The notes under the pieces: model-generated
What the model was told of the DNA's origin: nothing
Database searches by the model: none
Seen by the model: only the letters and a program-made list of their open reading frames with translations
From: Thermoactinospora rubra
GTDB taxonomy: Bacteria > Actinomycetota > Actinomycetes > Streptosporangiales > Streptosporangiaceae
Length of the DNA stretch: 64,000 nucleotides
Reading direction: 5' to 3'
NCBI RefSeq assembly: GCF_002093975.1
Contig: NZ_MSZZ01000043.1
Location: 1-64,000 of the forward strand
Shown: piece by piece, positions 31,933 through 41,027 of the stretch
Position numbering within the stretch: position 1 is the first letter of the stretch
Layout of the letters: every line of letters begins with the position of its first letter
Position numbers and translations under genes: made by a program

Positions 31933-33510
31933 TCAATCACGTCGAAGCAGCATCGCGACGGCCACGGCGGTGGCCGCCAGCAGGACGACGCTGACCGCGA
32001 CGGTGGTGTGCAGCGCGTTGACGAACGCCCAGCGGGCCTCGCGCACCAGCACCGCGCCGCTCGCGCCGCCCACCTCGTGAGCGACGTGCGCGGCGCTGGC
32101 CAGGGACTGCCTGGCCTGCGCCATCCCGCTCTCGGGCACGCCGGGCACGGACGGCAGCGCCGGGGCGTAGGCGATGGTGGTGATCGTGCCGAGCACGGCC
32201 ACGCCCATGCCCGCGCCCAGCTCGTAGGCGGTCTCCTCGATGGCCGCCGCGCCGCCCGCGCGCCACTCCGGCACCGACGACATGATCGTGTCGGACGCGG
32301 CGAGCAGCGCGACCTGGACGCCGAAGCCGATGCCGACGAAGCAGCACGCGAGCACGAACGAGTGGCTCTCCACCCCCCAGGTCAGCGTGGGCGTCAACGA
32401 CAGGGCGACCAGGCCGAGCCCGCCGCTCATGGTGGCGCGCAGGCCCAGCCGGGGCAGCAGGTGCGCGGCGGCCAGCCCGCCGCAGACGGCCGCCAGCACC
32501 AGCGGCAGCATGCGGAAGGCGGCGCGCAGCGGGCTGTCGCCGAGGACCAACTGCAGGTACTGGGCCAGCATGAGCTGCAGCCCCACCAGCGCGAACACGC
32601 CCAGCAGCACGCCGGCCACGCCGGTGGTGAACGCGCGGCTGCGGAACAGCTCCAGGTCCAGCAGCGGTACGGCCAGCGCCCGCTGCCGCCGGACGAACCA
32701 CACCAGCAGCGCCACCCCGGCGGCGAGCACGGCCAGCGACGCCCCGACCGGGAGGAGGTGGCCGGAGCCCGCCTCCTTCAGCCCGAAGGCCACGGCCAGG
32801 ATGCCCAGCACCGACAGCACCGCGCTCAGCGTGTCCCAGGAGTGGCGCTCGCGCCGCTCGCAGCCGGGCAGCAGCCGGGCGGCGGCCGGCAGCAGGGCGA
32901 GCAGGATCGGCACGTTGACCAGGAAGACCGCGCCCCACCACAGGCCGACGAGCAGGGCGCCGACTAGCGGTCCGACGGCCGCGCCGGCGGCGGCCACGGC
33001 GCTCCACACGCCCAGCGCGATCGCCCGCTCGCGGCGGTCGGAGAAGACCTGCCGGATGATCGACAGCGTGGCCGGCATGATCATGGCGCCGCCGACGCCG
33101 AGCAGGGCGCGGGCCGCGATGAGCGTGGCCGCGTTCGGGGCGAACGCGGCCGAGGCCGAGGCGATCCCGAACACCGCCAGCCCGGCCAGCACCAGGCGTC
33201 TTCTGCCGTAGCGGTCGCCGAGCGCGCCGAACAGGATCAGCAGCGGCGCCACGACCAGGGAGTAGGCGTCGATGATCCACAGCAGCTGGACCGACGACGG
33301 CTCCAGCGCCGCGGTCAGCGCCGGGACGGCGATGTGCAGCACCGTGGCGTCGACGGTGATGAGGAGGAGGCTGACGCAGAGCACGACCAGGACGGCCCAC
33401 CGGTTGCCCTGGTGCGGCTGGGGGAGGCTGCGCGCCTTGGGGGCTGGAGCGGTGACCGTCACAGGCCCGCCTGCCCGCTGGGATGAGTCTGTGTCGGGGT
33501 GCATACGCAT
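31933..33510 (-). CDS. MFS drug transporter, 14-span DHA2 (EmrB/QacA) type
   Basis: A 525-residue proton-coupled exporter in the inner membrane. Motifs include the DHA2 start (LITVDATVLHIAVPALTAALEPSSVQLLWIIDAYSLVVA), motif A (GALGDRYGRRRLVLAG), motif C region (SAVAAAGAAVGPLVGALLVGLWWGAVFLVNVPILLALL), and 14 hydrophobic segments. The sequence SSVQLLWIIDAYSL is typical of QacA/SmvA-like exporters of cations and antibiotics. The start is ATG 33510. There is an AT-rich divergent control region to its right (33511-33710). Substrate unknown; no TetR-type regulator gene is adjacent. Confidence 0.9.
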   Translation of the reverse strand: MRMHPDTDSSQRAGGPVTVTAPAPKARSLPQPHQGNRWAVLVVLCVSLLLITVDATVLHIAVPALTAALEPSSVQLLWIIDAYSLVVAPLLILFGALGDRYGRRRLVLAGLAVFGIASASAAFAPNAATLIAARALLGVGGAMIMPATLSIIRQVFSDRRERAIALGVWSAVAAAGAAVGPLVGALLVGLWWGAVFLVNVPILLALLPAAARLLPGCERRERHSWDTLSAVLSVLGILAVAFGLKEAGSGHLLPVGASLAVLAAGVALLVWFVRRQRALAVPLLDLELFRSRAFTTGVAGVLLGVFALVGLQLMLAQYLQLVLGDSPLRAAFRMLPLVLAAVCGGLAAAHLLPRLGLRATMSGGLGLVALSLTPTLTWGVESHSFVLACCFVGIGFGVQVALLAASDTIMSSVPEWRAGGAAAIEETAYELGAGMGVAVLGTITTIAYAPALPSVPGVPESGMAQARQSLASAAHVAHEVGGASGAVLVREARWAFVNALHTTVAVSVVLLAATAVAVAMLLRRD

Positions 33511-33710
33511 GTCATGGCCCGGCGGACACGTCGAGGCCGGGCGGCTTCCGCCCGGCCGGCTCTCATCGAGCTCATCCGCTCCGGCATGCCGGGAAGCTTA
33601 GGCGATACTCCATGCTCTTCACAGCCGTATCGAGCCATACCCCTCTCTAGTGAGATACAGGGATATATCAGGATCTAGGCACTGCCGGGGCTCCGGCTGA
33701 TCATGGAACC
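33511..33710. promoter_or_regulatory. Divergent promoter region
   Basis: Two hundred bases between the leftward MFS gene and the rightward TPR-membrane gene. The right half (33600-33690) is locally AT-rich (TATACCCC-like and GATATATCAGGATCTAG stretches) and probably carries promoters for both sides. No clear operator was found. Confidence 0.4.
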
Positions 33711-35468
33711 ATGGGCGGGAGCGAGGAGGGGGACCAGCCGGAGACGTCCGGGGCATGGTGCGCGGAGGCCGCCCGCCACCTCGACGCCGGCCGCCTGGAG
33801 GCCGCGCTGAAGGCGGCACGGGCCGCCGCCGAACTCGACCCCGGCGACGAGTGGGCCCACCGGCTGCTCAGCCTCGCCCACACCCGTCTGGGCCGCTTCG
33901 CCGAGGCGCTGGAGGAGGCCGAGGAGGCGGTACGGCTCGCGCCCGGCTCATGGACCGCTCGCTTACGCCTGTCGGAGGCGGCCCACCGGGTGCCGGGCCG
34001 CTGGGCCCAGGCGGTCGAGCAGGCCGAGCTCGCGGCCCGCTTCGCCCCCGACGAGCCGGAACCCGTGGTACGGCAGGGCGACCTCGCTCTGGCGCGCGGC
34101 GACCACCGGCGGGCGATCCAGACCTATGAGCGGGCGCTGGCGCTCCTCGGCGAACCGGAAAACCACGACGGCGCGGTCCGGGGAGCGGCGGCGCAGGCGC
34201 GTGTCAACCTGGGCCTGGCCCTGTTGCGGTGGGACCGCTTCCGGGCGCACCACGACCCCGCCTGGCCGGTCGACCCGCGCGAGACCGGCCGGGCGCGCCG
34301 GGCCCTGGACGTCTGGGCGCGTCAGGTGCGTCTGCTCCTCGCCGCCGCCACGGTCGCCGTCGCGCTCGCCGCGCTGGGCCTCGACGCGGGCGCCCAGGCC
34401 AGGGCCGCCGGTCTGGGAGCGCTCCTCCTCCTGGTCCCGCTCACCGTCAGGCAGGCACGCCGCGTCCGGGCCTGGCGGTACGTCCCGGCCATGCTCGGAC
34501 GCGACCCCTGGCTGGGCGCCGCGATCGTCTCCACGGCCCTGTCGATCGCCGCCTTCGCCGCCTGGCTGGTCCTCCCCGCGCTGCACACCGCCCCCCTCGC
34601 CCCCGTGCTGGACCCCGTGTGGGCGGGGCTGGCCGGGATCGTGGTGCTGGGCTGGCCCGCCCTGGCACTGCTCCGCCTGCTGACCGACGTCTGGCGCGGC
34701 CGTCCCGTCAAGGCGCTGGGCCAGTTCGCCCGTGCGGCCGGCGAGCGCCTGGCCCGCAGGAACGCCACGGTCACCCGCTGGATCCTCCTCGGCCGGGCGT
34801 GGTCGGCCCAGCTCGCGCTGGGCGCCACGGCCGCCGCCCTCGACCCTCGCGGCGCGGTGCTGGAGCTCGCGGTGCCGTACGTCCTGGCACGCTCCAGCAG
34901 GGGAACGGGCGGCGACAGGTGGCTGGCCGCCGCGTTCGTCCTGCTGGGCGTGTCGGCGGCCGGGTGCGCCGCGGGCGGGCTGTCGGGCTGGGCGTGGGGC
35001 TGGCGCGTGGGCCTGGCGGGCAAGGCGGCGGTGGTGGCGGTCTTCGCCGTGCGCGCGGTCCTGGCCTGGTGGCGCGGCGCGCCCGGCCCGTGGCGGGCGT
35101 CGCTGCTGATGTGCGAGGACCTGCTGACCGGCGAGGCGCACCCTCCCGTGGGTCTGGGACCGGAGGTGCGGCAGGCGTTCGCGTACGCCAGGGGAGTGGC
35201 CCTGGCGTACGGCGACGCGCGGGGGCCGAGGGTGTCCGGCGCCGTCACCGCCCTCAGCACGAGCGGCGAGCTGCGGCTCATCGTGGAGGAAGATGTGTGG
35301 GCGGCGGTGGAGCGCGACCCGCGCGTCACGGTGTTCGCCGCCGACACGATGCGCACGAGGCATTGGGTGGAGGTGCGCGGCGTCGCCTGGCCGGACGGCG
35401 ACGTGCTGCGGGTGACGCCCCGCCGGGTGCTCGAAGGCGAGTTCCCGGGACGCCACCAACGCCGCTAG
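33711..35468 (+). CDS. TPR-membrane protein with C-terminal split-barrel-like domain
   Basis: A 585-residue protein in three parts. Residues about 10-170 are TPR repeats (ARHLDAGRLEAALKAARAAAELDPGDEWAHRLLSLAHTRLGRFAEALEEAEEAVRLAPGS and two more). Residues about 195-460 contain seven to eight hydrophobic spans (LLLAAATVAVALAALGL, IVSTALSIAAFAAWLVLPAL, LAGIVVLGWPALALLRLL and others). The last 90 residues (SGAVTALSTSGELRLIVEEDVWAAVERDPRVTVFAADTMRTRHWVEVRGVAWPDGDVLRV) resemble a flavin-binding PPOX-type barrel, a weak match by eye. It is followed by a membrane AAA protein. Function unknown; perhaps a scaffold in the membrane. Confidence 0.7.
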   Translation: MGGSEEGDQPETSGAWCAEAARHLDAGRLEAALKAARAAAELDPGDEWAHRLLSLAHTRLGRFAEALEEAEEAVRLAPGSWTARLRLSEAAHRVPGRWAQAVEQAELAARFAPDEPEPVVRQGDLALARGDHRRAIQTYERALALLGEPENHDGAVRGAAAQARVNLGLALLRWDRFRAHHDPAWPVDPRETGRARRALDVWARQVRLLLAAATVAVALAALGLDAGAQARAAGLGALLLLVPLTVRQARRVRAWRYVPAMLGRDPWLGAAIVSTALSIAAFAAWLVLPALHTAPLAPVLDPVWAGLAGIVVLGWPALALLRLLTDVWRGRPVKALGQFARAAGERLARRNATVTRWILLGRAWSAQLALGATAAALDPRGAVLELAVPYVLARSSRGTGGDRWLAAAFVLLGVSAAGCAAGGLSGWAWGWRVGLAGKAAVVAVFAVRAVLAWWRGAPGPWRASLLMCEDLLTGEAHPPVGLGPEVRQAFAYARGVALAYGDARGPRVSGAVTALSTSGELRLIVEEDVWAAVERDPRVTVFAADTMRTRHWVEVRGVAWPDGDVLRVTPRRVLEGEFPGRHQRR

Positions 35469-35643
35469 ACCGCTCCGGAACACCGGATCGCCGATTTCCA
35501 CGGGCTTCCCGGGCCGGGGTCGTAGGCCACGGCCCCGCCGTACGGTATAACCGGGGGCGGACGCGAGGAGGGTATTGGACGTGGCGCCGAAACTCGCGAG
35601 TGACGCAGCCGGTTGCGCGAAGGGCGCGGCTCGCTCTGGACTG

Positions 35644-35775
35644 AGGAGCGGTTCGGGCGCTCCAGCGCCCGGAGCGCGACGAGGGAAGAGTGAGCCTTGA
35701 GGGCGCCCGGAGCCGTCGCGCCGGAGGCGCGACCATGAACACAGAGCCCGAAGCTCGTCGCGCCAGAGGCGCGAC
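35644..35775 (+). repeat. Palindrome-rich leader with duplicated ribosome-site hairpin
   Basis: Within the 266-base gap before the AAA gene are the hairpin CGGGCGCT-CC-AGCGCCCG and two near-identical 19-bp palindromes, GTCGCGCCGGAGGCGCGAC (35715-35733) and GTCGCGCCAGAGGCGCGAC (35757-35775), 42 bases apart. Each holds a GGAGG or AGAGG box and is followed by an in-frame ATG. The hairpins could hide the ribosome sites and control translation. A 39-codon frame from GTG 35581 in this gap is probably not a gene. Confidence 0.55.
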
Positions 35776-38071
35776 CATGAGCAGGGAGCGGTTCGAGCGG
35801 GTCCGGCTGCGCTACTTCGGGCTTCCGCCGGCGGTGCGCCGCGTCATGTACGTCGCCGTGCTGGTCATTGCGGTGGGTGTGGGCGCCGCGCTCGGCTGGC
35901 AGCTGTTGCAGACCTTCCTCCTCACCCTCCTCGCGCTCGCCTTCCTGGCCCTGACCCTGCGCTTCCCGCGCGCCGCGGCCACCGTCCTGGTCGTGGCCGG
36001 GTGGGGCGCGCTGCTGGGCGTGATGGTGCAGGAGCCGGCCGCGCTGACCCTGATGGCGCTGCTCGGGCTGCTCACCGCCGTCGCCGCGCACCTCATCCGC
36101 TGGGTGCCGCCCTGGCTCACCACGCTCATGGCCCTGCTGCCCGCCGGCGTGCTGGCCACCGCCCTCGCCCCGCTGCTGGGCACGGGCGTGGTGTGGGTGG
36201 CGTACGGCGTGGCCGCCGCGGTGCTGGTCTACCGCTTCGTCGTGGCCCGCAGGGTGAAGGCCGAGCTGACCGCCGAGGAGGCGGCGGCGATGGGCGGCCG
36301 GGTGCCCGTCCGGGTGCGAGAGGGCCGCCCGGAGACCGCGCGGGACCACGCCCCGCAGCCGCCGGAGATCTCGGTCGAGGACGCCCTGGGCGAGCTGGAC
36401 GCCATGATCGGCCTGGCGCCCGTCAAGGAGCAGGTCCGCTCGATCGCCGCCTCCATCGAGGCCTCCCGGCTGCGCGCCGAGGCCGGGTACGCGGCCGAGC
36501 GGCCGATGCGGCACTTCGTGTTCGTGGGCCCGCCGGGCACGGGCAAGACCAGCGTCGCCCGCACGGTCGCCAAGATCTTCTATGCGTTCGGGCTGCTGGA
36601 GACCCCGTTCGTGGTGGAGGCGCAGCGGGCCGACCTGGTCGGCGAGTACCTGGGCGCGACCGCGATCAAGACCAACGAGCTGGTGGACCGGGCGCTGGGC
36701 GGCGTGCTGTTCATCGACGAGGCCTACGGCCTGGTCAACGCCTCCGACGGGCAGCCGGACAGGTTCGGCGCGGAAGCCGTCCAGACCCTGCTGAAACGGG
36801 CCGAGGACGACCGCGACCGGGTCGTGATCATCCTGGCCGGCTACGAGCAGGAGATGACCTCCTTCCTGGCGTCCAACCCGGGGCTGTCGAGCAGGTTCGC
36901 CACGCGCGTGCGCTTCCCGAGCTACTCGCCGCAGGAGCTGCTGGAGATCACCGACGTGCTGCAGGCCAGGCGCGGCGACCGCATGACGCCCGACGCCAGG
37001 AGCGCGCTGCTGGGCCTGTACGAGGACATCCAGCGCCGGGGGCTGGTCGACGAGCTGGGCAACGCCCGGTTCGCGCGCAGCCTCACCGAGGCCGCCGCGC
37101 AGGCCAGGGACGTGCGGGTGGTCGGCGCCGGAGGCACGCCCACCACCGAGGACCTGGTGACCACCACGCTCGCCGACGTGACCAAGGCGTTCGAGGAGCT
37201 GACCGCGCGTTTCCGCGGCTACCAGGCCACGCCGTCGCTGGAGGAGGCGCTGGCCGACCTCGACGCCATGGCCGGGCTGGAGCCGGTCAAGCGGCAGATC
37301 CACGCCATCGCCGCGCAGCTCAAGGTGGCCCGCCTGCGGCAGGAGCGAGGGCTGCCCACGCCGACGCCCATGCGGCACTTCGTGTTCGTGGGCCCGCCGG
37401 GCACCGGCAAGACCACCGTGGCCCGCATCCTGGGCCGCATCTTCGCCGCGCTCGGCCTGCTGGCCCGGCCCGACGTGGTGGAGGCGCAGCGGGCCGACTT
37501 GGTCGGCCAGCACCTGGGCGCGACCGCGATCAAGACCAACGAGCTGGTGGACCGGGCGCTGGGCGGCGTGCTGTTCATCGACGAGGCCTACAGCCTGGTC
37601 AATCCCGGGTACGCCGGAGGCGACGCGTTCGGCGCGGAAGCCGTACAGACCCTCCTGAAACGGGCCGAGGACGACCGCGACCGGCTGGTCATCGTGCTGG
37701 CCGGTTACGAGCGCGAGATGGACTCGTTCCTGGCCTCCAACCCGGGCCTGGCCAGCCGGTTCAGCCAGCGCGTGCGCTTCCCCAGCTACTCGCCGCAGGA
37801 GCTGTCGCGGATCGCCGTGCTGCTGGCCGCCAGGTCGGGCGACCGTTTCGAGGAGGCCGCGCTCGACTACATGGGGCGTATCTTCGAGCAGGTCTGCGAG
37901 GAGCGGCTGATCGACGGGCTGGGCAACGGCCGGTTCGCGCGCTCGCTGCTCGAGCGGGCGGCCATGCGCCGCGACGTGCGGCTGGCCGCGCTGGAGGCGC
38001 CCGCCAGCGCCGCCGAGCTGACCACCATCACGCTGCAGGACGTGCGCGCCGCCGTCGACGAGCTGTCCTGA
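35735..38071 (+). CDS. Membrane-anchored tandem AAA+ ATPase (CbxX/CfqX family)
   Basis: A 778-residue protein; starts at ATG 35735 or 35777. Residues about 25-185 hold five or six membrane spans. Two AAA+ modules of the CbxX/SpoVK type follow: the first with Walker A GPPGTGKTS near 266-274 and Walker B LFIDEAYG near 324-331, the second with Walker A GPPGTGKTT near 551-559 and Walker B LFIDEAYS near 611-618. Each has a downstream FPSYSPQEL and an ELGNxRFARSL-type sensor 2 region. The duplicated modules are very alike. Family members remodel proteins (RuBisCO activase CbbX, ESX factor EccA). The TPR-membrane neighbour may be its partner. Confidence 0.85.
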   Translation: MNTEPEARRARGATMSRERFERVRLRYFGLPPAVRRVMYVAVLVIAVGVGAALGWQLLQTFLLTLLALAFLALTLRFPRAAATVLVVAGWGALLGVMVQEPAALTLMALLGLLTAVAAHLIRWVPPWLTTLMALLPAGVLATALAPLLGTGVVWVAYGVAAAVLVYRFVVARRVKAELTAEEAAAMGGRVPVRVREGRPETARDHAPQPPEISVEDALGELDAMIGLAPVKEQVRSIAASIEASRLRAEAGYAAERPMRHFVFVGPPGTGKTSVARTVAKIFYAFGLLETPFVVEAQRADLVGEYLGATAIKTNELVDRALGGVLFIDEAYGLVNASDGQPDRFGAEAVQTLLKRAEDDRDRVVIILAGYEQEMTSFLASNPGLSSRFATRVRFPSYSPQELLEITDVLQARRGDRMTPDARSALLGLYEDIQRRGLVDELGNARFARSLTEAAAQARDVRVVGAGGTPTTEDLVTTTLADVTKAFEELTARFRGYQATPSLEEALADLDAMAGLEPVKRQIHAIAAQLKVARLRQERGLPTPTPMRHFVFVGPPGTGKTTVARILGRIFAALGLLARPDVVEAQRADLVGQHLGATAIKTNELVDRALGGVLFIDEAYSLVNPGYAGGDAFGAEAVQTLLKRAEDDRDRLVIVLAGYEREMDSFLASNPGLASRFSQRVRFPSYSPQELSRIAVLLAARSGDRFEEAALDYMGRIFEQVCEERLIDGLGNGRFARSLLERAAMRRDVRLAALEAPASAAELTTITLQDVRAAVDELS

Positions 38072-38189
38072 CCGCGCCTTCTCGACCCCGCTTTCTTGAC
38101 CGCGCCTTGGGCGCCCGCCGTGCCCCGATGAAGACGCTCTGTAGCACGATGACTACGGAATGCTTTATGCCGGGGAAAGCGGAGGAACG

Positions 38190-39839
38190 GTGCGGAGGTT
38201 CCTGGTCATCGCCCTGGCCGTGGCGCCGCTGCTGGCGGGCTGCGGCCTCATCCCCGGCGGCGGGGGAGAGGCCGTCAAGGCCCACGACCTCAACGTCGTC
38301 GCCCGCGACCGGGTCAGGGAGGGCGGCACGCTGCGCTGGGGCATCGCCACCTTCCCCACCCAGTGGAACGCCAACCACGTCGACGGCGACTCCGCCACGG
38401 TCAGGACCGTCGTCGACGCGCTCATGCCCGCGCCGTTCCGTTCCGACGAGCGGGGCCGCGTCAGCCCCGACGCCGACTACGTCCTGCGGGAGGCGGTGAC
38501 CGCCGTCCACCCCAGGCAGACCGTCACGCTGCGGCTCAACCCCGAGGCCAGGTGGTCCGACGGCACGCCGATCACCTGGGAGGACTACCGGGCGCAGTGG
38601 CGGGCCATGACAGGCCCCGCCTACCGGGCGTCGAGCACCACCGGCTACCAGGACATCCAGAGCGTGGCCAGGGGCCGGGACGAGCACGAGGTCGTCATCA
38701 CCTTCGGGCGCCGCTTCGCCGACTGGCGGTCGCTGTTCCGTCCGCTGTACCCCAGGAGCGCCAACGCCTCGCCCGCCGCCTTCGCGACCGCCTGGCTCGA
38801 CAGGATCCCCGTCACCGCCGGGCCGTTCAAGGTCGAGTCCATCGACACCCTGGCCAGGATCGTCACGCTCGTCCGCGACGACGCCTGGTGGGGCGACAGG
38901 GCCAGGCTCGACCGGATCGTCTACCGGGCGATGGGGAGGCAGGCGCTGGCCGGCGCGTTCGCCGCCGGCGAGATCGACGTCTTCGACGTGGCCCCCTCCG
39001 CCGCCGACTACGTGCGCGTGAAGGCGATCCCGGGAGCCGTCGTACGGCGCGCGGCCGGTCCCGGCTTCCGCCACCTCACGCTCAACGGCCGCAGCCCGAT
39101 CCTGTCCGATCCGCGGGTCCGCCGGGCGGTGGCGATGGCCGTCGACCGCCAGGCCGTCGCCCAGGCCGGGCTGCGCGGCCTGGACTGGCCCGGCACGGTG
39201 CCGAACAACCACTTCTTCATGGGCGTGCAGCACGGCTACCAGGACAACGCCGGCGCCCTGGGCGTCCACGACGCCGCCGGGGCCGCGGCCCTCCTGGAGG
39301 AGGCCGGGTGGCGGGCGGCGGGGCAGACCCGGAGGAAGGACGGCAAGGAGCTGGTCCTGCGGTTCGTGCTGCCGGCGGGGTCGCCGCAGGCCGAGTCGGA
39401 GGGCACGCTGCTGCGGCACATGCTCGGCCGGGTGGGGATCGGGCTCACGCTGCACCCCGTGCCGAGCGGCGACTTCTTCGCCCGGCACGTCATCCCCGGC
39501 GACTACGACCTGGCCACCTTCTCCTACGCGGCCACGCCGTTCCCCGTCTCCGGCTCCTACGGCGTCTACGCCGGCGCCGCCGGCGGACGCTGGCACGCCA
39601 ACCTCGGCCGGATCGGCTCGCCCGAGATCGACATGGCTCTGCGGGCGGCGGCGGCCGAGCTGGATCCCGAGCTGGCGCGCGACCACGCCAACGTCGCCGA
39701 CCGGCTGATCTGGGAGGCGGTCAACGTCATCCCGCTGTACCAGCGGCCGCAGCTCGTCGCGGTCAGGCCGGCCCTGGCCAACATCGGGGCCCGCGGCCTG
39801 CGCGACCTGAGATACCAGGACATCGGCTTCACCGGCTGA
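38190..39839 (+). CDS. Family 5 solute-binding lipoprotein (peptide/nickel type)
   Basis: A 549-residue lipoprotein from GTG 38190 behind GGAGGAAC. The signal ends in a lipobox LAGC at about residue 17. The body has the SBP_bac_5 layout: GGTLRWGIATFPTQWNANHVDGDSATVRTVVDALMPAPF, PQQTV-type strand (HPRQTVTLRLNPEARWSDGTPITWEDYRAQW), ITAGPFKV-like (VTAGPFKVESID), and SDPRVRRAVAMAVDRQAVA. Such proteins capture oligopeptides, metals or opines for an ABC importer. No permease or ATPase gene is next to it, so its partner must be elsewhere or it may act in signalling. Confidence 0.88.
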   Translation: MRRFLVIALAVAPLLAGCGLIPGGGGEAVKAHDLNVVARDRVREGGTLRWGIATFPTQWNANHVDGDSATVRTVVDALMPAPFRSDERGRVSPDADYVLREAVTAVHPRQTVTLRLNPEARWSDGTPITWEDYRAQWRAMTGPAYRASSTTGYQDIQSVARGRDEHEVVITFGRRFADWRSLFRPLYPRSANASPAAFATAWLDRIPVTAGPFKVESIDTLARIVTLVRDDAWWGDRARLDRIVYRAMGRQALAGAFAAGEIDVFDVAPSAADYVRVKAIPGAVVRRAAGPGFRHLTLNGRSPILSDPRVRRAVAMAVDRQAVAQAGLRGLDWPGTVPNNHFFMGVQHGYQDNAGALGVHDAAGAAALLEEAGWRAAGQTRRKDGKELVLRFVLPAGSPQAESEGTLLRHMLGRVGIGLTLHPVPSGDFFARHVIPGDYDLATFSYAATPFPVSGSYGVYAGAAGGRWHANLGRIGSPEIDMALRAAAAELDPELARDHANVADRLIWEAVNVIPLYQRPQLVAVRPALANIGARGLRDLRYQDIGFTG

Positions 39840-39899
39840 GGCTTTCCGGCCCTCTCGCGGGCCGCGGTGTTGTCGGGGCCGTGGTGTAGAAAGGCGGCT

Positions 39900-40988
39900 G
39901 TGACGATGCGCCTGACCTGGTCCCAGATCCTCGCCTGGCGGTTGCGCCGCCACCACGTGACCGGCGCCGACGCCTCCGACGCCGTCGCGGTGGCGCGGCG
40001 GCTGTGCGGGGTGCAGGCGCAGGTCGCCTCCTCGGCCCGGCTGGCGGTCGCCGTGCGCGGCGCCGACCCCGCCGGCGTCGACCGGGCGCTGTGGCACGAC
40101 CGCACGCTGGCGAAGACCTGGCTGATGCGCGGCACCCTCCACCTGGTCCCCGCCGACGAGCTGGCCGATTACTGCGCCGCCCTGGCCACGCTGCGCTTCT
40201 GGGAGAAGGGCTCCTGGCAGCGCGGCCACGGCGTCACCGCCGAGGAGATCGGCAAGATCATCGAGGCGGTGCCGCAAGCCCTGGCCGGCCGCGTGCTGAC
40301 GCGCGAGGAGCTGGTCGACTCCGTCGTCGAGGTGACCGGCGACCGCCACCTGCGTGAGCCGCTCACCTCGGGCTGGGGCGCGCTGCTCAAGCCGCTCAGC
40401 CGCCTGGGCGAGCTGTGCTCCGGCCCGCCCCGCGACGGCAGGGTCACCTTCACCTCGCCCCGGGAGTGGCTGCCCGGCTGGCCCGCCGAGCCGCCCGGCT
40501 TCCAGGAGGCCGGCGTACGGCTCGCCCGCGCCTTCCTGTCGGTCCACGGCCCGGCCACGCCCGAGGTGTTCGACGCCTGGCTGTTCGGCGGCGTCGCGCG
40601 CAAGGCCGTGCTCAGGGGCTGGTTCCGCGCCCTGGAGCCGGAGCTGACCGAGGTGGAGGCCGACGACGGGCAGCGCCTGCTGGCCCTCACCGCCCACCTG
40701 GACGAGCTGGCGGGCACCGCGCCCGCCGAGGAGGTCCACCTGCTGCCCGGCTTCGACCAGTACATCCTGGCCGCCCCGCGCACCCTCGAGCCCCTTCTCC
40801 CCGCCGCCGCCAGGCCCAAGGTGAGCCGCCAGGCCGGCTGGATCTCGCCCGTGGTCGTCCATCGGGGCCGCGTCGTGGGCGTGTGGGAGGCCAAGGACGG
40901 CAGGGTCGGGCTCGACCTGCTGGAGGAGGTGCCGCAAGACCGGCTGGCGGCGGCCGTGGCACGTGTGGAGGCGCTTCTGGAGAGCTGA
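39900..40988 (+). CDS. AlkZ-like winged-helix DNA glycosylase family protein
   Basis: A 362-residue protein of the HTH_42/AlkZ family, starting at GTG 39900 behind AAAGG. Near residue 36 is GVQAQVASS; the Q-x-Q motif is catalytic in AlkZ/YcaQ enzymes, which remove bulky alkyl adducts and unhook interstrand crosslinks. Further family features are KTWLMRGTLHLVPADEL, the winged-helix repeat regions (FWEKGSWQRGHGVTAEEI; TSGWGALLKPLSRLGELCSGPP) and the C-terminal barrel (HLLPGFDQYILAAPR...ISPVVVHRGRVVGVWEAK). DNA repair is known for some members; many others are untested. A role in protecting the producer from a DNA-reactive product is possible but unsupported here. Confidence 0.8.
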   Translation: MTMRLTWSQILAWRLRRHHVTGADASDAVAVARRLCGVQAQVASSARLAVAVRGADPAGVDRALWHDRTLAKTWLMRGTLHLVPADELADYCAALATLRFWEKGSWQRGHGVTAEEIGKIIEAVPQALAGRVLTREELVDSVVEVTGDRHLREPLTSGWGALLKPLSRLGELCSGPPRDGRVTFTSPREWLPGWPAEPPGFQEAGVRLARAFLSVHGPATPEVFDAWLFGGVARKAVLRGWFRALEPELTEVEADDGQRLLALTAHLDELAGTAPAEEVHLLPGFDQYILAAPRTLEPLLPAAARPKVSRQAGWISPVVVHRGRVVGVWEAKDGRVGLDLLEEVPQDRLAAAVARVEALLES

Positions 40989-41027
40989 CGGGGCCAGAGC
41001 TGACGGGCCCATGGCAGACTCGCCCGC

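Noticed and set aside
31873..32967. Long rightward frame opposite the MFS gene
   Set aside because: His/Gln/Arg-rich shadow of a well-supported transporter on the other strand.
35581..35700. A 39-codon frame before the AAA gene
   Set aside because: No ribosome site; it reads Ala/Gly/Arg-rich sequence typical of non-coding GC-rich DNA and palindromes.
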